From Cytobacillus sp. NJ13 (GTDB lineage Bacteria > Bacillota > Bacilli > Bacillales > Cytobacillaceae): a stretch of DNA of 64,000 nt. The position numbers and the translations under genes are program-made. Location of the stretch: the NCBI GenBank assembly GCA_030348385.1, contig JAUCFP010000006.1, forward strand, positions 1,984,001-2,048,000. Reading direction: 5' to 3'. Each line of letters starts with the position of its first letter. Positions within the stretch are counted from its first letter, which is position 1. This document shows, piece after piece, positions 54,054 to 62,278 of the stretch. The notes under the pieces were generated by a model. That model was not told where the DNA came from, did not search any database, and saw nothing but the letters and a program-made list of their open reading frames with translations.

Positions 54054-54476
54054 ATGAGTCAAAATAACCTAAAGGAAAAAATCATCAATGTACTGGAAAA
54101 CAGCAAAATAGGCACCCTTTCTACCATAAAAAACAACAAACCCTATTCCCGCTATATGACATTCTTTAACAATAATCTTACTTTGTTTACACCCACCAGC
54201 ATTCAGACAGATAAAGCAGATGAAATTAAAGCCAACCCAAACGTTCATGTTTTAATAGGATATGAAGGTGAAGGGTTTGGTGATTCCTATGTGGAAATTG
54301 AAGGAACAGCTTCTATTAATGAATCGAATGAGTTAAAAGAAAAATTATGGAATGAGAATATGAAACCATGGTTTGATGGTCCGGATGATCCCAATTTTAT
54401 TGTTCTTGAAATTAAGCCGGATAAAATAACGCTGATGAACACAAAGGAAAATTCACCAAAAACACTTGATTTATAA
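54054..54476 (+). CDS. ydaG: Pyridoxamine 5'-phosphate oxidase-fold general stress protein (YdaG-like)
   Basis: The 140-aa split-beta-barrel flavin-binding protein contains IGTLSTIKNNKPYSRYMTFF, TDKADEIKANPNVHVLIGYEGEGFGDSYVEIEGTA and PDKITLMN. It resembles B. subtilis YdaG (general stress protein 26). The enzymatic role is unknown. It is the last gene of a three-gene unit behind a SigB-type promoter, with a strong terminator after it. Confidence 0.85.
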   Translation: MSQNNLKEKIINVLENSKIGTLSTIKNNKPYSRYMTFFNNNLTLFTPTSIQTDKADEIKANPNVHVLIGYEGEGFGDSYVEIEGTASINESNELKEKLWNENMKPWFDGPDDPNFIVLEIKPDKITLMNTKENSPKTLDL

Positions 54477-54479
54477 ACC

Positions 54480-54520
54480 AAGACGCCTGGCAGCGAATAA
54501 AGTGTCAGGCGTCTTTTATT
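54480..54520 (+). terminator. Terminator of the stress operon
   Basis: AGACGCCTG / CAGGCGTCT with TTTTATT follows the ydaG-like stop. Confidence 0.88.
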
Positions 54521-54565
54521 CTATGCTCTCCTAATCTTAGCCAGCAGCGTATTTTCTTGAAGGAT

Positions 54566-55129
54566 TTATTTAATTATCTTTTTAAAATCCTTATAGTGAC
54601 TCAAATAGTAATCTGCTCCTGGTGTATTATTCTGAAAGAGGCAGGTCCTTATGCCAAGTTCCTTTGCCGGCAAAATGTCTATTTCCCTGTCTCCTATTGC
54701 TAAATCAACCTTATGCTTCCCATGCAGAAATTCATAAGAAGCAGTGTGAGGCTTGCGGGGATAGCCGTCATCTCCTGCTACCATATCAGTAAAGTATCCA
54801 TCCAATTTATGGAAGTTTAATATAGATAGAACATCATCTCTTTCCTTGTGAGTCATGATAACATTCTTATCGGCCTGCTTTAATACATGCTCAACCTCAG
54901 GAAAAGGCGTTAAATCTTTAGGCCGCAGCTGTCTCGCCATCATCCTGATTGCTTTAATTTGTTCGTCATTCAAGCCGAAATGTTCAAATGCATCGCTGAA
55001 AGACACCTTTAGCTGCCAAAAGATCTCTTCGTCTGAAATCTTTTCATCTCCCATTACTTCCCTGACAATCGCTGTATAGGCTGGGTATGTATTAAACAAA
55101 GTGCCGTCAAAATCCCAAAGTATATTCAA
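54566..55129 (-). CDS. HAD-superfamily hydrolase (IA type)
   Basis: The 187-aa protein has motif I DFDGTLFNTYPAY with nucleophile Asp and acid Asp, motif II VIMTHKER, motif III KPHTASYEF and motif IV AIGDREIDILPAKELGI. It fits a small phosphatase of the phosphoglycolate phosphatase-like group. The substrate is unknown. It is monocistronic. Confidence 0.88.
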   Translation of the reverse strand: MNILWDFDGTLFNTYPAYTAIVREVMGDEKISDEEIFWQLKVSFSDAFEHFGLNDEQIKAIRMMARQLRPKDLTPFPEVEHVLKQADKNVIMTHKERDDVLSILNFHKLDGYFTDMVAGDDGYPRKPHTASYEFLHGKHKVDLAIGDREIDILPAKELGIRTCLFQNNTPGADYYLSHYKDFKKIIK

Positions 55130-55325
55130 CAGGCAATACTCCCTTCTAATTCCTTTTTATCCCCTTATTTTAAGTAATCATACCTGCAGCCAATCTATTA
55201 AACTGCTTTTCCATTGTAATTAAATTACTTTGACAAACCTATAGCACAATGCTAATTTAATAGCTATAAGACTAAAAAATCTTGCCCTGATAAAAATAGG
55301 GTGAATTTTTAAAGGATGAATACGA

Positions 55326-55562
55326 ATGAACAAAGAAATTATTAAGCTAATCAGAAAAAGCTATAACATGACACAGCGTGATTTCGCAAGAGTTGTCAGC
55401 TGCAGCTTCTCTCTAATAGCTCTGGTTGAGGTAGGCAAGAGAAGAGTAACAGCTGATCTTGAAAACAAGATTAAAATTGCTTTTGACCTAGATGACCAGC
55501 AGATGCAATCACTCACTTCCCTTGTTTCAGAAATCAGCAAAGGTGTTCCCCCCTTCATGTAA
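55326..55562 (+). CDS. Small XRE-family DNA-binding protein
   Basis: The 78-aa protein is one helix-turn-helix of the Cro/XRE type (about 3-58, IIKLIRKSYNMTQRDFARVVSCSFSLIALVEVGKRRVTADLENKIKIAF) plus a short tail. It is probably an autonomous repressor. AAAGGATG precedes the ATG. No phage or toxin-antitoxin partner is adjacent. Confidence 0.85.
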   Translation: MNKEIIKLIRKSYNMTQRDFARVVSCSFSLIALVEVGKRRVTADLENKIKIAFDLDDQQMQSLTSLVSEISKGVPPFM

Positions 55563-55716
55563 AGACAAATGCGGCTGTTTAAAGACCTTCCCTTCAGATG
55601 ATACCGATCACAAATTAGCAGCCGGCAGTTAAAATAGGCATTTGCCGTGTCTCTCCGCCCACTTATGCATACCTTATAAGGAGTTATAGGATTTTTGCAT
55701 AAAAGGAGAGTGCCCA

Positions 55717-56049
55717 ATGTATCCATATGGCTATTATCAAGGTTATCTTCCTCAGCCAGCAGCCCACTTCACCCCTGAATATGATTATCAGCAGTACGAA
55801 CAATATGATAATGACAGACAGCCTCAGCAGCTCGAAAGAAGGGTTACTGCTTTGGAAAGGCAAAATCAGGAGCAATCCAGAGAGATTACCCGGCTTAACA
55901 GGCAGCTGGTAAATTTGACTGACCAGGTTAAAATGCTGAACCAGACCGTTGACCGCCATACACGAAGGCTTAATCGGCTGAACCAAAGGCTAAGAGCAGT
56001 TGAGAATAGACTTAACATCCCTTTTACTCCATTTGACGGGGAATTCTAA
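55717..56049 (+). CDS. Tyr/Gln-rich coiled-coil protein, possible coat protein
   Basis: The 110-aa protein has a Tyr/Pro/Gln-rich head ([15 protein letters not shown]..., about 1-38). A heptad-repeat coiled coil follows (about 39-100, [26 protein letters not shown]). It has no signal or membrane segment. A coat-associated role is guessed from composition only. It starts behind AAAAGGAGAG and is monocistronic. Confidence 0.7.
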   Translation: MYPYGYYQGYLPQPAAHFTPEYDYQQYEQYDNDRQPQQLERRVTALERQNQEQSREITRLNRQLVNLTDQVKMLNQTVDRHTRRLNRLNQRLRAVENRLNIPFTPFDGEF

Positions 56050-56096
56050 GGGAGAACACCGTGCTTGGTGCTGCGAGCCTTAGGAATAACAAATTT

Positions 56097-56124
56097 GCCC
56101 CAATCTCATAGTGATTGGGGCTTT
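56097..56124. terminator. Weak intrinsic terminator
   Basis: GCCCCAATC / GATTGGGGC followed by TTTAA. It may also end the converging exonuclease unit. Confidence 0.6.
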
Positions 56125-56191
56125 AACTTATATTTTGATTTATACGCAAACTTAGTAATTTCTGTCTGGACAGTGTTTGGCCTTTTTCTTT

Positions 56192-56920
56192 TCAGCTAAA
56201 CCTGGCTAGGCGCTCGTAGACCTCTTTTAAGTTGGAGCATCCTAATTTATGAACTTCCTCGATCAAGCGGCACCATAAGAGAGCTGTCAGTTTTGCATCC
56301 CCCAGGGCGTGATGGCGGTTATAAACGGGGATGCTATAAAATTCACAAAGGTCTTCTAATCTCCAGAATGATTTATTAGGATCAGCTATCCTGTAAAGGA
56401 AGGAGGTATCTAATATTCTATACTTGAATGGCGTGCGGAAAAGCTTCCAGCAGCTGTGCTGCATAAAGCTTTTCTCGTGGTTCGCATGATGGGCCACAAG
56501 CGGCATATCCTTCACAAATTCAAGGAAGCTAATTAATACCTCCGAGAGGGGAGGAGCTTTTTCTAAATCAGCTTCAGATAAACCTGTCAGCTCCTTAATT
56601 TCGCCTGAAAGAGGCTTTTCAAACCGGACAAGTGAATAAAAACTGTCTTCACTGACTTTCCCTTTAATAATTTTAACCGCACCAATCGATATAATTTGAT
56701 CCCCTTTATCAGGATAAAATCCAGTTGTTTCAATATCAAAGACAGCCACATTCAAATTTCTGAATGGAATAGCCATTGAATCGGTAGTCTCCAGTTCCCT
56801 CTGCATTTGCCTTATAAAAGCCATATGCTGCGGATTTTGACCATTCATCCCACCGAACATATTAGTTTGAAGTTTTCCTTGAATACCTCTGACAAATTGG
56901 ACAAAAGGATGGAATCCCAT
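56192..56920 (-). CDS. DnaQ-like (DEDDh) 3'-5' exonuclease domain protein
   Basis: The 242-aa protein has Exo I VAVFDIETTGFYP with Asp/Glu ligands, Exo II region VAHHANHEKSF and Exo III RHHALGDAKLTALLW with the catalytic His and Asp. Where most family members have Asp in NAxFD, this reads HANHE, so a Glu replaces it. It is coupled by a TAATG overlap to the upstream GlnD-like gene, and both follow amt. Confidence 0.85.
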   Translation of the reverse strand: MGFHPFVQFVRGIQGKLQTNMFGGMNGQNPQHMAFIRQMQRELETTDSMAIPFRNLNVAVFDIETTGFYPDKGDQIISIGAVKIIKGKVSEDSFYSLVRFEKPLSGEIKELTGLSEADLEKAPPLSEVLISFLEFVKDMPLVAHHANHEKSFMQHSCWKLFRTPFKYRILDTSFLYRIADPNKSFWRLEDLCEFYSIPVYNRHHALGDAKLTALLWCRLIEEVHKLGCSNLKEVYERLARFS

Positions 56921-57903
56921 TAACCTGCACCCTTTTCAATGGTCCTAATCACAAACTGATGAAGCTTTTTGCCATCCTTTAAAATATTCTTCAATTCATT
57001 TCTTTCAGATTTTGATAAGGATTTCAGCTGAATGTAGTGAGTATCATCATAGGTATCTGTATGCCTGTATGACTGAAGTCTCCATTTTAACAAAACAGCA
57101 AAATTACTTTTATATTTACCCATTTCCTCCTCATAGCCATTCATTTCTTTGAGCTTACTCATTCGGGCAATAGTGGATGTCTCCAATACCCCTTCTTTGA
57201 CAGCAAGAATTCTAACCGCATTTACATAAGGTATAAATGCGGCATATTTTAGATCCAGTTCTCCTTGATGACTCCCCTTTTCCTCTGTCAGAATCTGGCC
57301 AAATGGACCAATTGATTTTTTTATATGCATGCTGGTCTCCATCATCCTAGCCAGCAAATGGGGGCTTTTTTGAATGTTCATGTGGATTAAGGACTTCAAT
57401 TCGGCTATATAATCATCCTGGCCTGCAAGCACTCTGCTGTCATAAAAAATGTGGAGATTTCTTATCGTCTGCAGACTCTCCTCCTGCATCCATGTTTGGA
57501 TCTGCCTTTTCCATTTAGAAAGCGACTTGCACCACAGCGGATTTGAACACATTACATTCCCTTCGCAATATGGATATCCCACTGCATGCAGACCTTTTGA
57601 AATTTCCTCCCCCAGCTGCAAAAAATACGCTTCTGCTTCAGCCGCTCCCGGTTCAAACACCAATCCATGGTCCTGGTCACTCAGAAAGCCCTGTTCCTTT
57701 CTCCCGCCGCTTCCCATTGTAAACCAGGCAAACTTCCATGAAGGTGACCTTACTATTTTCAATCGCTCCAAAGCTATGCTAATAACAGCTTTCATGGTAA
57801 GGTCGTGAAATTCATTCAAATCAGTGGCATCATAACGATATTTTATTATCTGTTCCTCTTTCCACTTTTTCAGGGATTGATAAGAATTAAATGATAATTC
57901 CAT
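56920..57903 (-). CDS. DUF294 nucleotidyltransferase-like protein (GlnD-type domain)
   Basis: The 327-aa protein has a nucleotidyltransferase core (about 60-150). The motif FTMGSGGRKEQGFLSDQDHGLVFE supplies the GS and DxD metal-binding residues of GlnD/DUF294 enzymes. A helical DUF294-C substrate-binding region follows (about 180-320). It lacks the CBS and cyclic-nucleotide domains found in longer members. It lies 35 bp after amt and is translationally coupled to the exonuclease gene. A PII-like target is possible because of amt, but no glnK is present. Confidence 0.85.
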   Translation of the reverse strand: MELSFNSYQSLKKWKEEQIIKYRYDATDLNEFHDLTMKAVISIALERLKIVRSPSWKFAWFTMGSGGRKEQGFLSDQDHGLVFEPGAAEAEAYFLQLGEEISKGLHAVGYPYCEGNVMCSNPLWCKSLSKWKRQIQTWMQEESLQTIRNLHIFYDSRVLAGQDDYIAELKSLIHMNIQKSPHLLARMMETSMHIKKSIGPFGQILTEEKGSHQGELDLKYAAFIPYVNAVRILAVKEGVLETSTIARMSKLKEMNGYEEEMGKYKSNFAVLLKWRLQSYRHTDTYDDTHYIQLKSLSKSERNELKNILKDGKKLHQFVIRTIEKGAG

Positions 57904-57938
57904 CCAGGCACTTCCTTTAAGGAAAGCTCGAATCTTTC

Positions 57939-59207
57939 CTACGAGCTTAAACTTTTGTTTTCATCAGCCATGAAGACTTCCGGATATCCGTAGCTTCCAT
58001 GTTCACTTAAATCTAATCCCATAATTTCTTCTTCTTCTGTTACCCGTAGTCCTCCCAATACTTTCTTGGCTGCTGCCAAAATAATGAAGGATACAGCAAA
58101 GGCATAAAGACCGGAGACAGCTACACCGATGAACTGGACACCCAGCTGTTCAAAACCTCCCCCATAAAACAATCCAGGCTTTCCGACTGCTGCCAATTCA
58201 GGTGTTGCAAAGAAACCGGTGGATAATGTTCCCCAAACCCCAGCTGCACCGTGAACAGATAGTGCAAAGATGGGATCATCGATTTTTCTCTTTTCAAAGA
58301 AACGCACACTGTAGAATACAAGGATTCCTGCTACAAACCCTATGACAACAGCCGCCCATGTATCCACAAATGCACAGGAAGCTGTAATAGCGACCAGGCC
58401 TGCCAGAGCACCATTAAGCATTGTCGGCACATCCGATTTCCCAATAACCACCCAGGAAATAATCAGTGCTGATACCGCACCTGCTCCGGCAGCAAGATTG
58501 GTGTTAAGAGCTACAAACCCAAAGAACCCATCTTCCACAGTCAATGTACTCCCAGCGTTAAAACCAAACCAGCCAACCCACAGGATCAGCACACCCAAGG
58601 CTGTATATACTTGGTTATGGCCATAAATATTGTTAGCCGAACCGTCTTTGTTGAATTTTCCAATCCGGGGCTTAAGCAGTATAGTAGCGGCCAAGGCTGC
58701 CATAGCTCCTGTTAAGTGAACAACTGTTGAACCAGCAAAGTCCTGCTTGCCGTGTTCTGCTAGCCAGCCTCCTCCCCAAATCCAATGTGCAACGACAGGA
58801 TAAACAATTGCGGAAAATAATACGGTGAATATGAGGTAAACGGATAGTTTTGCACGTTCAGCAAATCCGCCTAGTGCAATCGTGATGGCAATACCGGCAA
58901 ATGCCAGCTGAAATACGAAGAATACCGAAGAAGATAAGCCCATTCCCTCAAGTTCAGCACCTGAGTAAAAGAAATTTGTAAGCCCAACGAGGATATTTGC
59001 ATTACCGCCAAATATAAAACCAAAGCCCACTGCCCAAAACACTAATGATGATAAACCAAAGGTAAAGATCGTTTTTCCTGCAATATGCCCAGCATTTTTC
59101 ATCCTGGTAGAACCGGCTTCCAGCATAATAAAACCGCCAAGCATAAAAATGACTAAAATTGCTCCGAGCATAACCCACAGACTGTTCATTAAAAAAGTAG
59201 CATCCAA
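57939..59207 (-). CDS. amt: Ammonium transporter (AmtB family)
   Basis: The 422-aa membrane protein has 11 helices. Amt signatures include FVFQLAFAGIAITIALGGFAERAKL, TVVHLTGAMAALAATILLKPR and LSVHGAAGVWGTLSTG; the pore His pair lies in these last two motifs. It moves ammonium inward when nitrogen is scarce. GlnR/TnrA boxes upstream support nitrogen control. It is followed by a GlnD-like gene and an exonuclease gene rather than glnK. Confidence 0.95.
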   Translation of the reverse strand: MDATFLMNSLWVMLGAILVIFMLGGFIMLEAGSTRMKNAGHIAGKTIFTFGLSSLVFWAVGFGFIFGGNANILVGLTNFFYSGAELEGMGLSSSVFFVFQLAFAGIAITIALGGFAERAKLSVYLIFTVLFSAIVYPVVAHWIWGGGWLAEHGKQDFAGSTVVHLTGAMAALAATILLKPRIGKFNKDGSANNIYGHNQVYTALGVLILWVGWFGFNAGSTLTVEDGFFGFVALNTNLAAGAGAVSALIISWVVIGKSDVPTMLNGALAGLVAITASCAFVDTWAAVVIGFVAGILVFYSVRFFEKRKIDDPIFALSVHGAAGVWGTLSTGFFATPELAAVGKPGLFYGGGFEQLGVQFIGVAVSGLYAFAVSFIILAAAKKVLGGLRVTEEEEIMGLDLSEHGSYGYPEVFMADENKSLSS

Positions 59208-59259
59208 TTGTAATTCCTCCCTGTTATTGTTTTTGATGTAAGAATTAATATAAATTTAA

Positions 59260-59276
59260 TGTTATATTTTCTAACA
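59260..59276. promoter_or_regulatory. GlnR/TnrA box 1 (amt)
   Basis: TGTTA-N7-TAACA is a perfect match to the TGTNA-N7-TNACA consensus. It lies downstream of the predicted transcription start, where bound GlnR would repress. Confidence 0.88.
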
Positions 59277-59294
59277 TCATTTAATTTAATCCTT

Positions 59295-59322
59295 ATTTTA
59301 CTCCATTTTCTATAGAAGTCAA
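59295..59322 (-). promoter_or_regulatory. amt promoter
   Basis: TTGACT (59317-59322) and TAAAAT (59295-59300) are 16 bp apart on the minus strand and lie between the two GlnR/TnrA boxes. Confidence 0.65.
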
Positions 59323-59350
59323 TCTGTTTTTAGAAAATTTATAATTTTTA

Positions 59351-59367
59351 TGTTACATAATCTAACA
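59351..59367. promoter_or_regulatory. GlnR/TnrA box 2 (amt)
   Basis: A second perfect TGTTA-N7-TAACA site, centred about 70 bp upstream of the predicted start, suits TnrA activation. The two boxes are 91 bp apart. Confidence 0.88.
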
Positions 59368-59485
59368 TGAACTTTATGATGGATTAAAATGATTGGCAAT
59401 TTTATAGTTGCATCTGTTTTTCATTAATCGGTTAAGTTAACAACGAGCATTAATTTGCTCAAATAATCGTCGGGAGTGATGTATC

Positions 59486-59680
59486 ATGGCAAGAAACAAA
59501 CTTTTGGTACCCGGTGCAGGAAATGTATTGGATCAAATGAAACAGGAAATCGCCAATGAGTTTGGAGTTCAGCTTGGTGCTGATACGACCGCACGAGCAA
59601 ACGGTTCTGTCGGCGGGGAGATGACAAAGCGCCTTGTCGCAATGGCGGAACAGCAGCTTAAAAACCAGCAAAATCAGTAG
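59486..59680 (+). CDS. Alpha/beta-type small acid-soluble spore protein
   Basis: The 64-aa SASP carries [13 protein letters not shown] with the germination-protease site and [16 protein letters not shown]. It shares the architecture of the SASP at 8696 but has a shorter N-terminus and a Gln/Asn-rich tail. It binds and protects spore DNA. GGGAG precedes the ATG, and a terminator follows the stop. Confidence 0.95.
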   Translation: MARNKLLVPGAGNVLDQMKQEIANEFGVQLGADTTARANGSVGGEMTKRLVAMAEQQLKNQQNQ

Positions 59681-59702
59681 AGGATGTTTTTTCGCTGGAC
59701 TT

Positions 59703-59731
59703 AGCCGGCCCTGTCCATGGGCCGGTTATTA
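59703..59731 (+). terminator. Intrinsic terminator of the SASP gene
   Basis: AGCCGGCCC / GGGCCGGTT hairpin with a short T-rich tail. Confidence 0.7.
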
Positions 59732-59779
59732 AAAAAATGGTTTCACTCAACAGCAGACTTACCGAACGGAGGCATACCC

Positions 59780-59905
59780 ATGACCAACAAAAATGACAAC
59801 CGCGAAAGAAAAAACAAATATCCTAATAACAAAAAACAGGATGCGGAGTTCTCAAGAGAGGCAAATATCAGAAGCGAAATGACAAAAAAAGATCTGAAAA
59901 AATAA
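59780..59905 (+). CDS. Small basic hydrophilic protein, 41 aa
   Basis: The product begins MTNKNDNRERKNKYPNNKKQ and is rich in Lys, Asn, Arg and Glu. It resembles minor spore proteins in composition, but no family is recognised. ACGGAGG lies 7 nt before the ATG at 59780; an ATG 21 codons earlier has no site. It lies after the SASP terminator. Confidence 0.6.
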   Translation: MTNKNDNRERKNKYPNNKKQDAEFSREANIRSEMTKKDLKK

Positions 59906-59916
59906 ACTGGCAAACA

Positions 59917-59949
59917 CAAAAAAGGCACGTCACTTGACTGCCTTTTTTT
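59917..59949. terminator. Bidirectional intrinsic terminator
   Basis: AAAAAAGGCA / TGCCTTTTTTT with a loop of about 11 nt separates two small convergent genes. Confidence 0.8.
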
Positions 59950-59974
59950 GTAACCTTAAATTAAACCATATCCT

Positions 59975-60115
59975 TTACTTTTCCTTTTCTGATTCACACA
60001 TTTTACTGTTTTGCCTTTTCAAAATTTCATTAATTTCTCCCTTATCACCCTTGGCATTTATGATTTCAAATATCTGATATAATCCTTCAATGTCTTGTTT
60101 ATCTTGTTCCTTCAC
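59975..60115 (-). CDS. Small hypothetical protein, 46 aa, GTG start
   Basis: The product is a charged helical protein (VKEQDKQDIEGLYQIFEIIN, then KGDKGEINEILKRQNSK). The GTG at 60115 has GGGAGGG 6 nt upstream, a better fit than the longer frame from 60199. Function unknown. It lies downstream of the racemase gene, beyond that operon's terminator, on the same strand. Confidence 0.6.
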   Translation of the reverse strand: MKEQDKQDIEGLYQIFEIINAKGDKGEINEILKRQNSKMCESEKEK

Positions 60116-60191
60116 GATTAACCCTCCCTTTATGCTTATCTTGCTTTTATTTTGTTTCTGCACGGATTGGAATATTCCTATAGACAGCTCT

Positions 60192-60230
60192 AAAAACAAA
60201 AGCAGTTCACCTCAATGAATGGTGAACTGC
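60192..60230 (-). terminator. Terminator of the racemase operon
   Basis: A perfect GCAGTTCACC / GGTGAACTGC stem is followed by TTTTGTTTTT on the minus strand. Confidence 0.85.
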
Positions 60231-60263
60231 ACCGACTTTTTTAGATAATAAACAAACTCTTTT

Positions 60264-61373
60264 TTATTTAGAGAAAGTCCGGCTATAAAGTGTGACATCC
60301 TCTATTTTGGAACGATTAGGTTCATAGCCTATTCCAGGACTTTGAGGCACCAATATAAATCCATCTTCCATAGTGACTTCAGGATCGATGATATCTCCCT
60401 TCCAGTAGTGGGATGATGGGGCTGTATCGCCAGGAAGCGTAAAATTGGACAGAGAAGTAATGGCAATATTGTGCGCACGGCCTATTCCAGCTTCAAGCAT
60501 TCCGCCACACCACATTGGAATGTTATAATCTTTGCAAAGGTCATGAATTTTTCTGGACTCTGTCAGTCCGCCAACCCGGCCGATTTTAAGATTTATGATT
60601 CTGCAGCTTCCAAGTTCAATCGCTTTTCTGGCATCTTCAAAGGTATGTATACTTTCATCAAGGCAAATTGGCGTTTTCAGATGACTTTGAAGCTTGGCAT
60701 GGTCGATAATATCTTCATGATCTAAAGGCTGTTCAATCATCATTAGATTAAACTCCTCCATCTTTTGAAGGTGATCAATATCATTAAGTGTATAGGCGCA
60801 ATTGGCATCAGCCATAAGCTGTATTTCAGGAAAATGGGCACGGATGGATTTCAAAATATGCACATCCCAGCCAGGCTTGATTTTTACCTTGATTCGTCGG
60901 TATCCTTCATTTACATAACCTTCAATTTGCTTGAGCATCTTTACTTCTGACTCCTGGATGCCCACACTTACGCCCACTTCTATTTTTTCCTTTACTCCGC
61001 CTAAAGCTTTTGCCAGAGATATCCCTTTCTCCCGGGCATACAGGTCCCAGACAGCACCCTCGATCGCTGCTTTGGCATTGAAATTCCCCCTGATTGGCCT
61101 GAAAGCCTCTGATACATCATCAGGGTGCCGAATTTCTGATGCAAAAAGGATCGGTATTAAATGATCACTCATTATATGCCAATTTGTTTTAACTGTTTCT
61201 TCATTGTATATTGGCTCTATAATGGAAACCGATTCAGCCCAGCCTGACACTCCGCTTTTTGATTTTACTTCTACCAGTATAAAGTCCTTATCCACTTCTG
61301 TTCCGACACTTGTAGTAAATGGATTCAGCAGCTCCATTTTGACGTGCCTTAAAACGATGCTTTTAATTTCCAT
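60264..61373 (-). CDS. menC: N-succinylamino acid racemase / o-succinylbenzoate synthase family (NSAR/MenC)
   Basis: The 369-aa enolase-superfamily protein has the catalytic KxK in RRIKVKIKPG and metal ligands in MADANCAY (Asp), MIEQPLDHED (Glu) and CLDESIHT (Asp). The second catalytic Lys is in IINLKIGRVGG. It could make o-succinylbenzoate for menaquinone. However, its partners are a GNAT and a transporter rather than other men genes. In Geobacillus, NSAR with a GNAT N-succinyltransferase and a desuccinylase converts D- to L-amino acids, so that role is favoured. Confidence 0.9.
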   Translation of the reverse strand: MEIKSIVLRHVKMELLNPFTTSVGTEVDKDFILVEVKSKSGVSGWAESVSIIEPIYNEETVKTNWHIMSDHLIPILFASEIRHPDDVSEAFRPIRGNFNAKAAIEGAVWDLYAREKGISLAKALGGVKEKIEVGVSVGIQESEVKMLKQIEGYVNEGYRRIKVKIKPGWDVHILKSIRAHFPEIQLMADANCAYTLNDIDHLQKMEEFNLMMIEQPLDHEDIIDHAKLQSHLKTPICLDESIHTFEDARKAIELGSCRIINLKIGRVGGLTESRKIHDLCKDYNIPMWCGGMLEAGIGRAHNIAITSLSNFTLPGDTAPSSHYWKGDIIDPEVTMEDGFILVPQSPGIGYEPNRSKIEDVTLYSRTFSK

Positions 61374-61385
61374 CTTCCCATTCTC

Positions 61386-62204
61386 CTAGCAGTATCCCTT
61401 TTCCTTTTCCAAGAGATATAAGTATTGGTTTTCCGCGGTTACGTCCTTTATCAGATCCGTTACAATCCAGCCTTTACTGAGATAATGAACGAATACTTCT
61501 TTCGTGCTCTCTCTCCATTTCAGAGCCAATTCAAAATCCCGCTTTTTAATATCCTGAAAATTCCCGGGAACCGGTATAAGAATTTTTTCATTATCATGGG
61601 ACATCTTTGTATTTTCAGGAACATAAAAACTCTCCGCCATACCTGTTTCTATTGCCCGCGGCAGAACATCTTCAGACCATTGACGTTCAGGACATTCCTC
61701 TTTAATTCGCCACTCCACTAACAATCGGTCAGATGGTATGCCTGCATTCATATGGTCTGACATTTCACCATAAGCATTTTCAATATATTGAGTGCATACT
61801 GCCCCGAGTTTATGCAGATTGAGATTGGCATTAACCGTTTCAAGAGGGTCATATGTCCACGAAATGAGATCATAGCCTTTCTCTAGCGCTATCTTTTTTT
61901 GAGCATTTTTCAGCTTTTCCCCAATCCCGAATGCCCGGTACTTTGTGTGGATCCCAAGGCTGTGAGAGCAAAGATATACCTTTGTGCCGTCAAAGCCGGG
62001 AAAGCTGTATTGAAAGCCGATCAGTTCCTCTTCCAGGAACGCACCTAACACAAACCCGCCATTTTTAACCGTTGCCACTGTATGATTAACCGGCACAGCT
62101 TCTTCCACACTCCATATTCGAGTTTCAAGTTCGTATACAGCTTCAAGGTCCTTAACTGTATGAAGGTTTTTAATTATCAATGATGTTAACGCTTCTTGCT
62201 TCAT
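61386..62204 (-). CDS. GNAT-family N-acetyltransferase (candidate D-amino-acid N-succinyltransferase)
   Basis: The 272-aa protein has an N-terminal GNAT domain (about 10-150). It includes GGFVLGAFLEEELIGFQYSFPG, the acyl-CoA loop LGIHTKYRAFGIGEKLKNAQKKIALEKGYD and WTYDPLETVNANLNLHKLGA. A longer C-terminal extension follows. It is 12 bp from the racemase gene, as in NSAR operons. Succinyl-CoA use is inferred from context only. Confidence 0.85.
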   Translation of the reverse strand: MKQEALTSLIIKNLHTVKDLEAVYELETRIWSVEEAVPVNHTVATVKNGGFVLGAFLEEELIGFQYSFPGFDGTKVYLCSHSLGIHTKYRAFGIGEKLKNAQKKIALEKGYDLISWTYDPLETVNANLNLHKLGAVCTQYIENAYGEMSDHMNAGIPSDRLLVEWRIKEECPERQWSEDVLPRAIETGMAESFYVPENTKMSHDNEKILIPVPGNFQDIKKRDFELALKWRESTKEVFVHYLSKGWIVTDLIKDVTAENQYLYLLEKEKGYC

Positions 62205-62278
62205 AACCTTCCCCTTTCCTGCATATCCAAAAATATGCCGGCCTATATGCTGGTTTTTTTACGAATGCTTTAAAGTTT

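Noticed and set aside
55326..55562. Possible antitoxin of a toxin-antitoxin pair
   Set aside because: The XRE protein has no adjacent toxin-like frame with its own site. Neighbours are a HAD hydrolase on the other strand and an unrelated coiled-coil protein.
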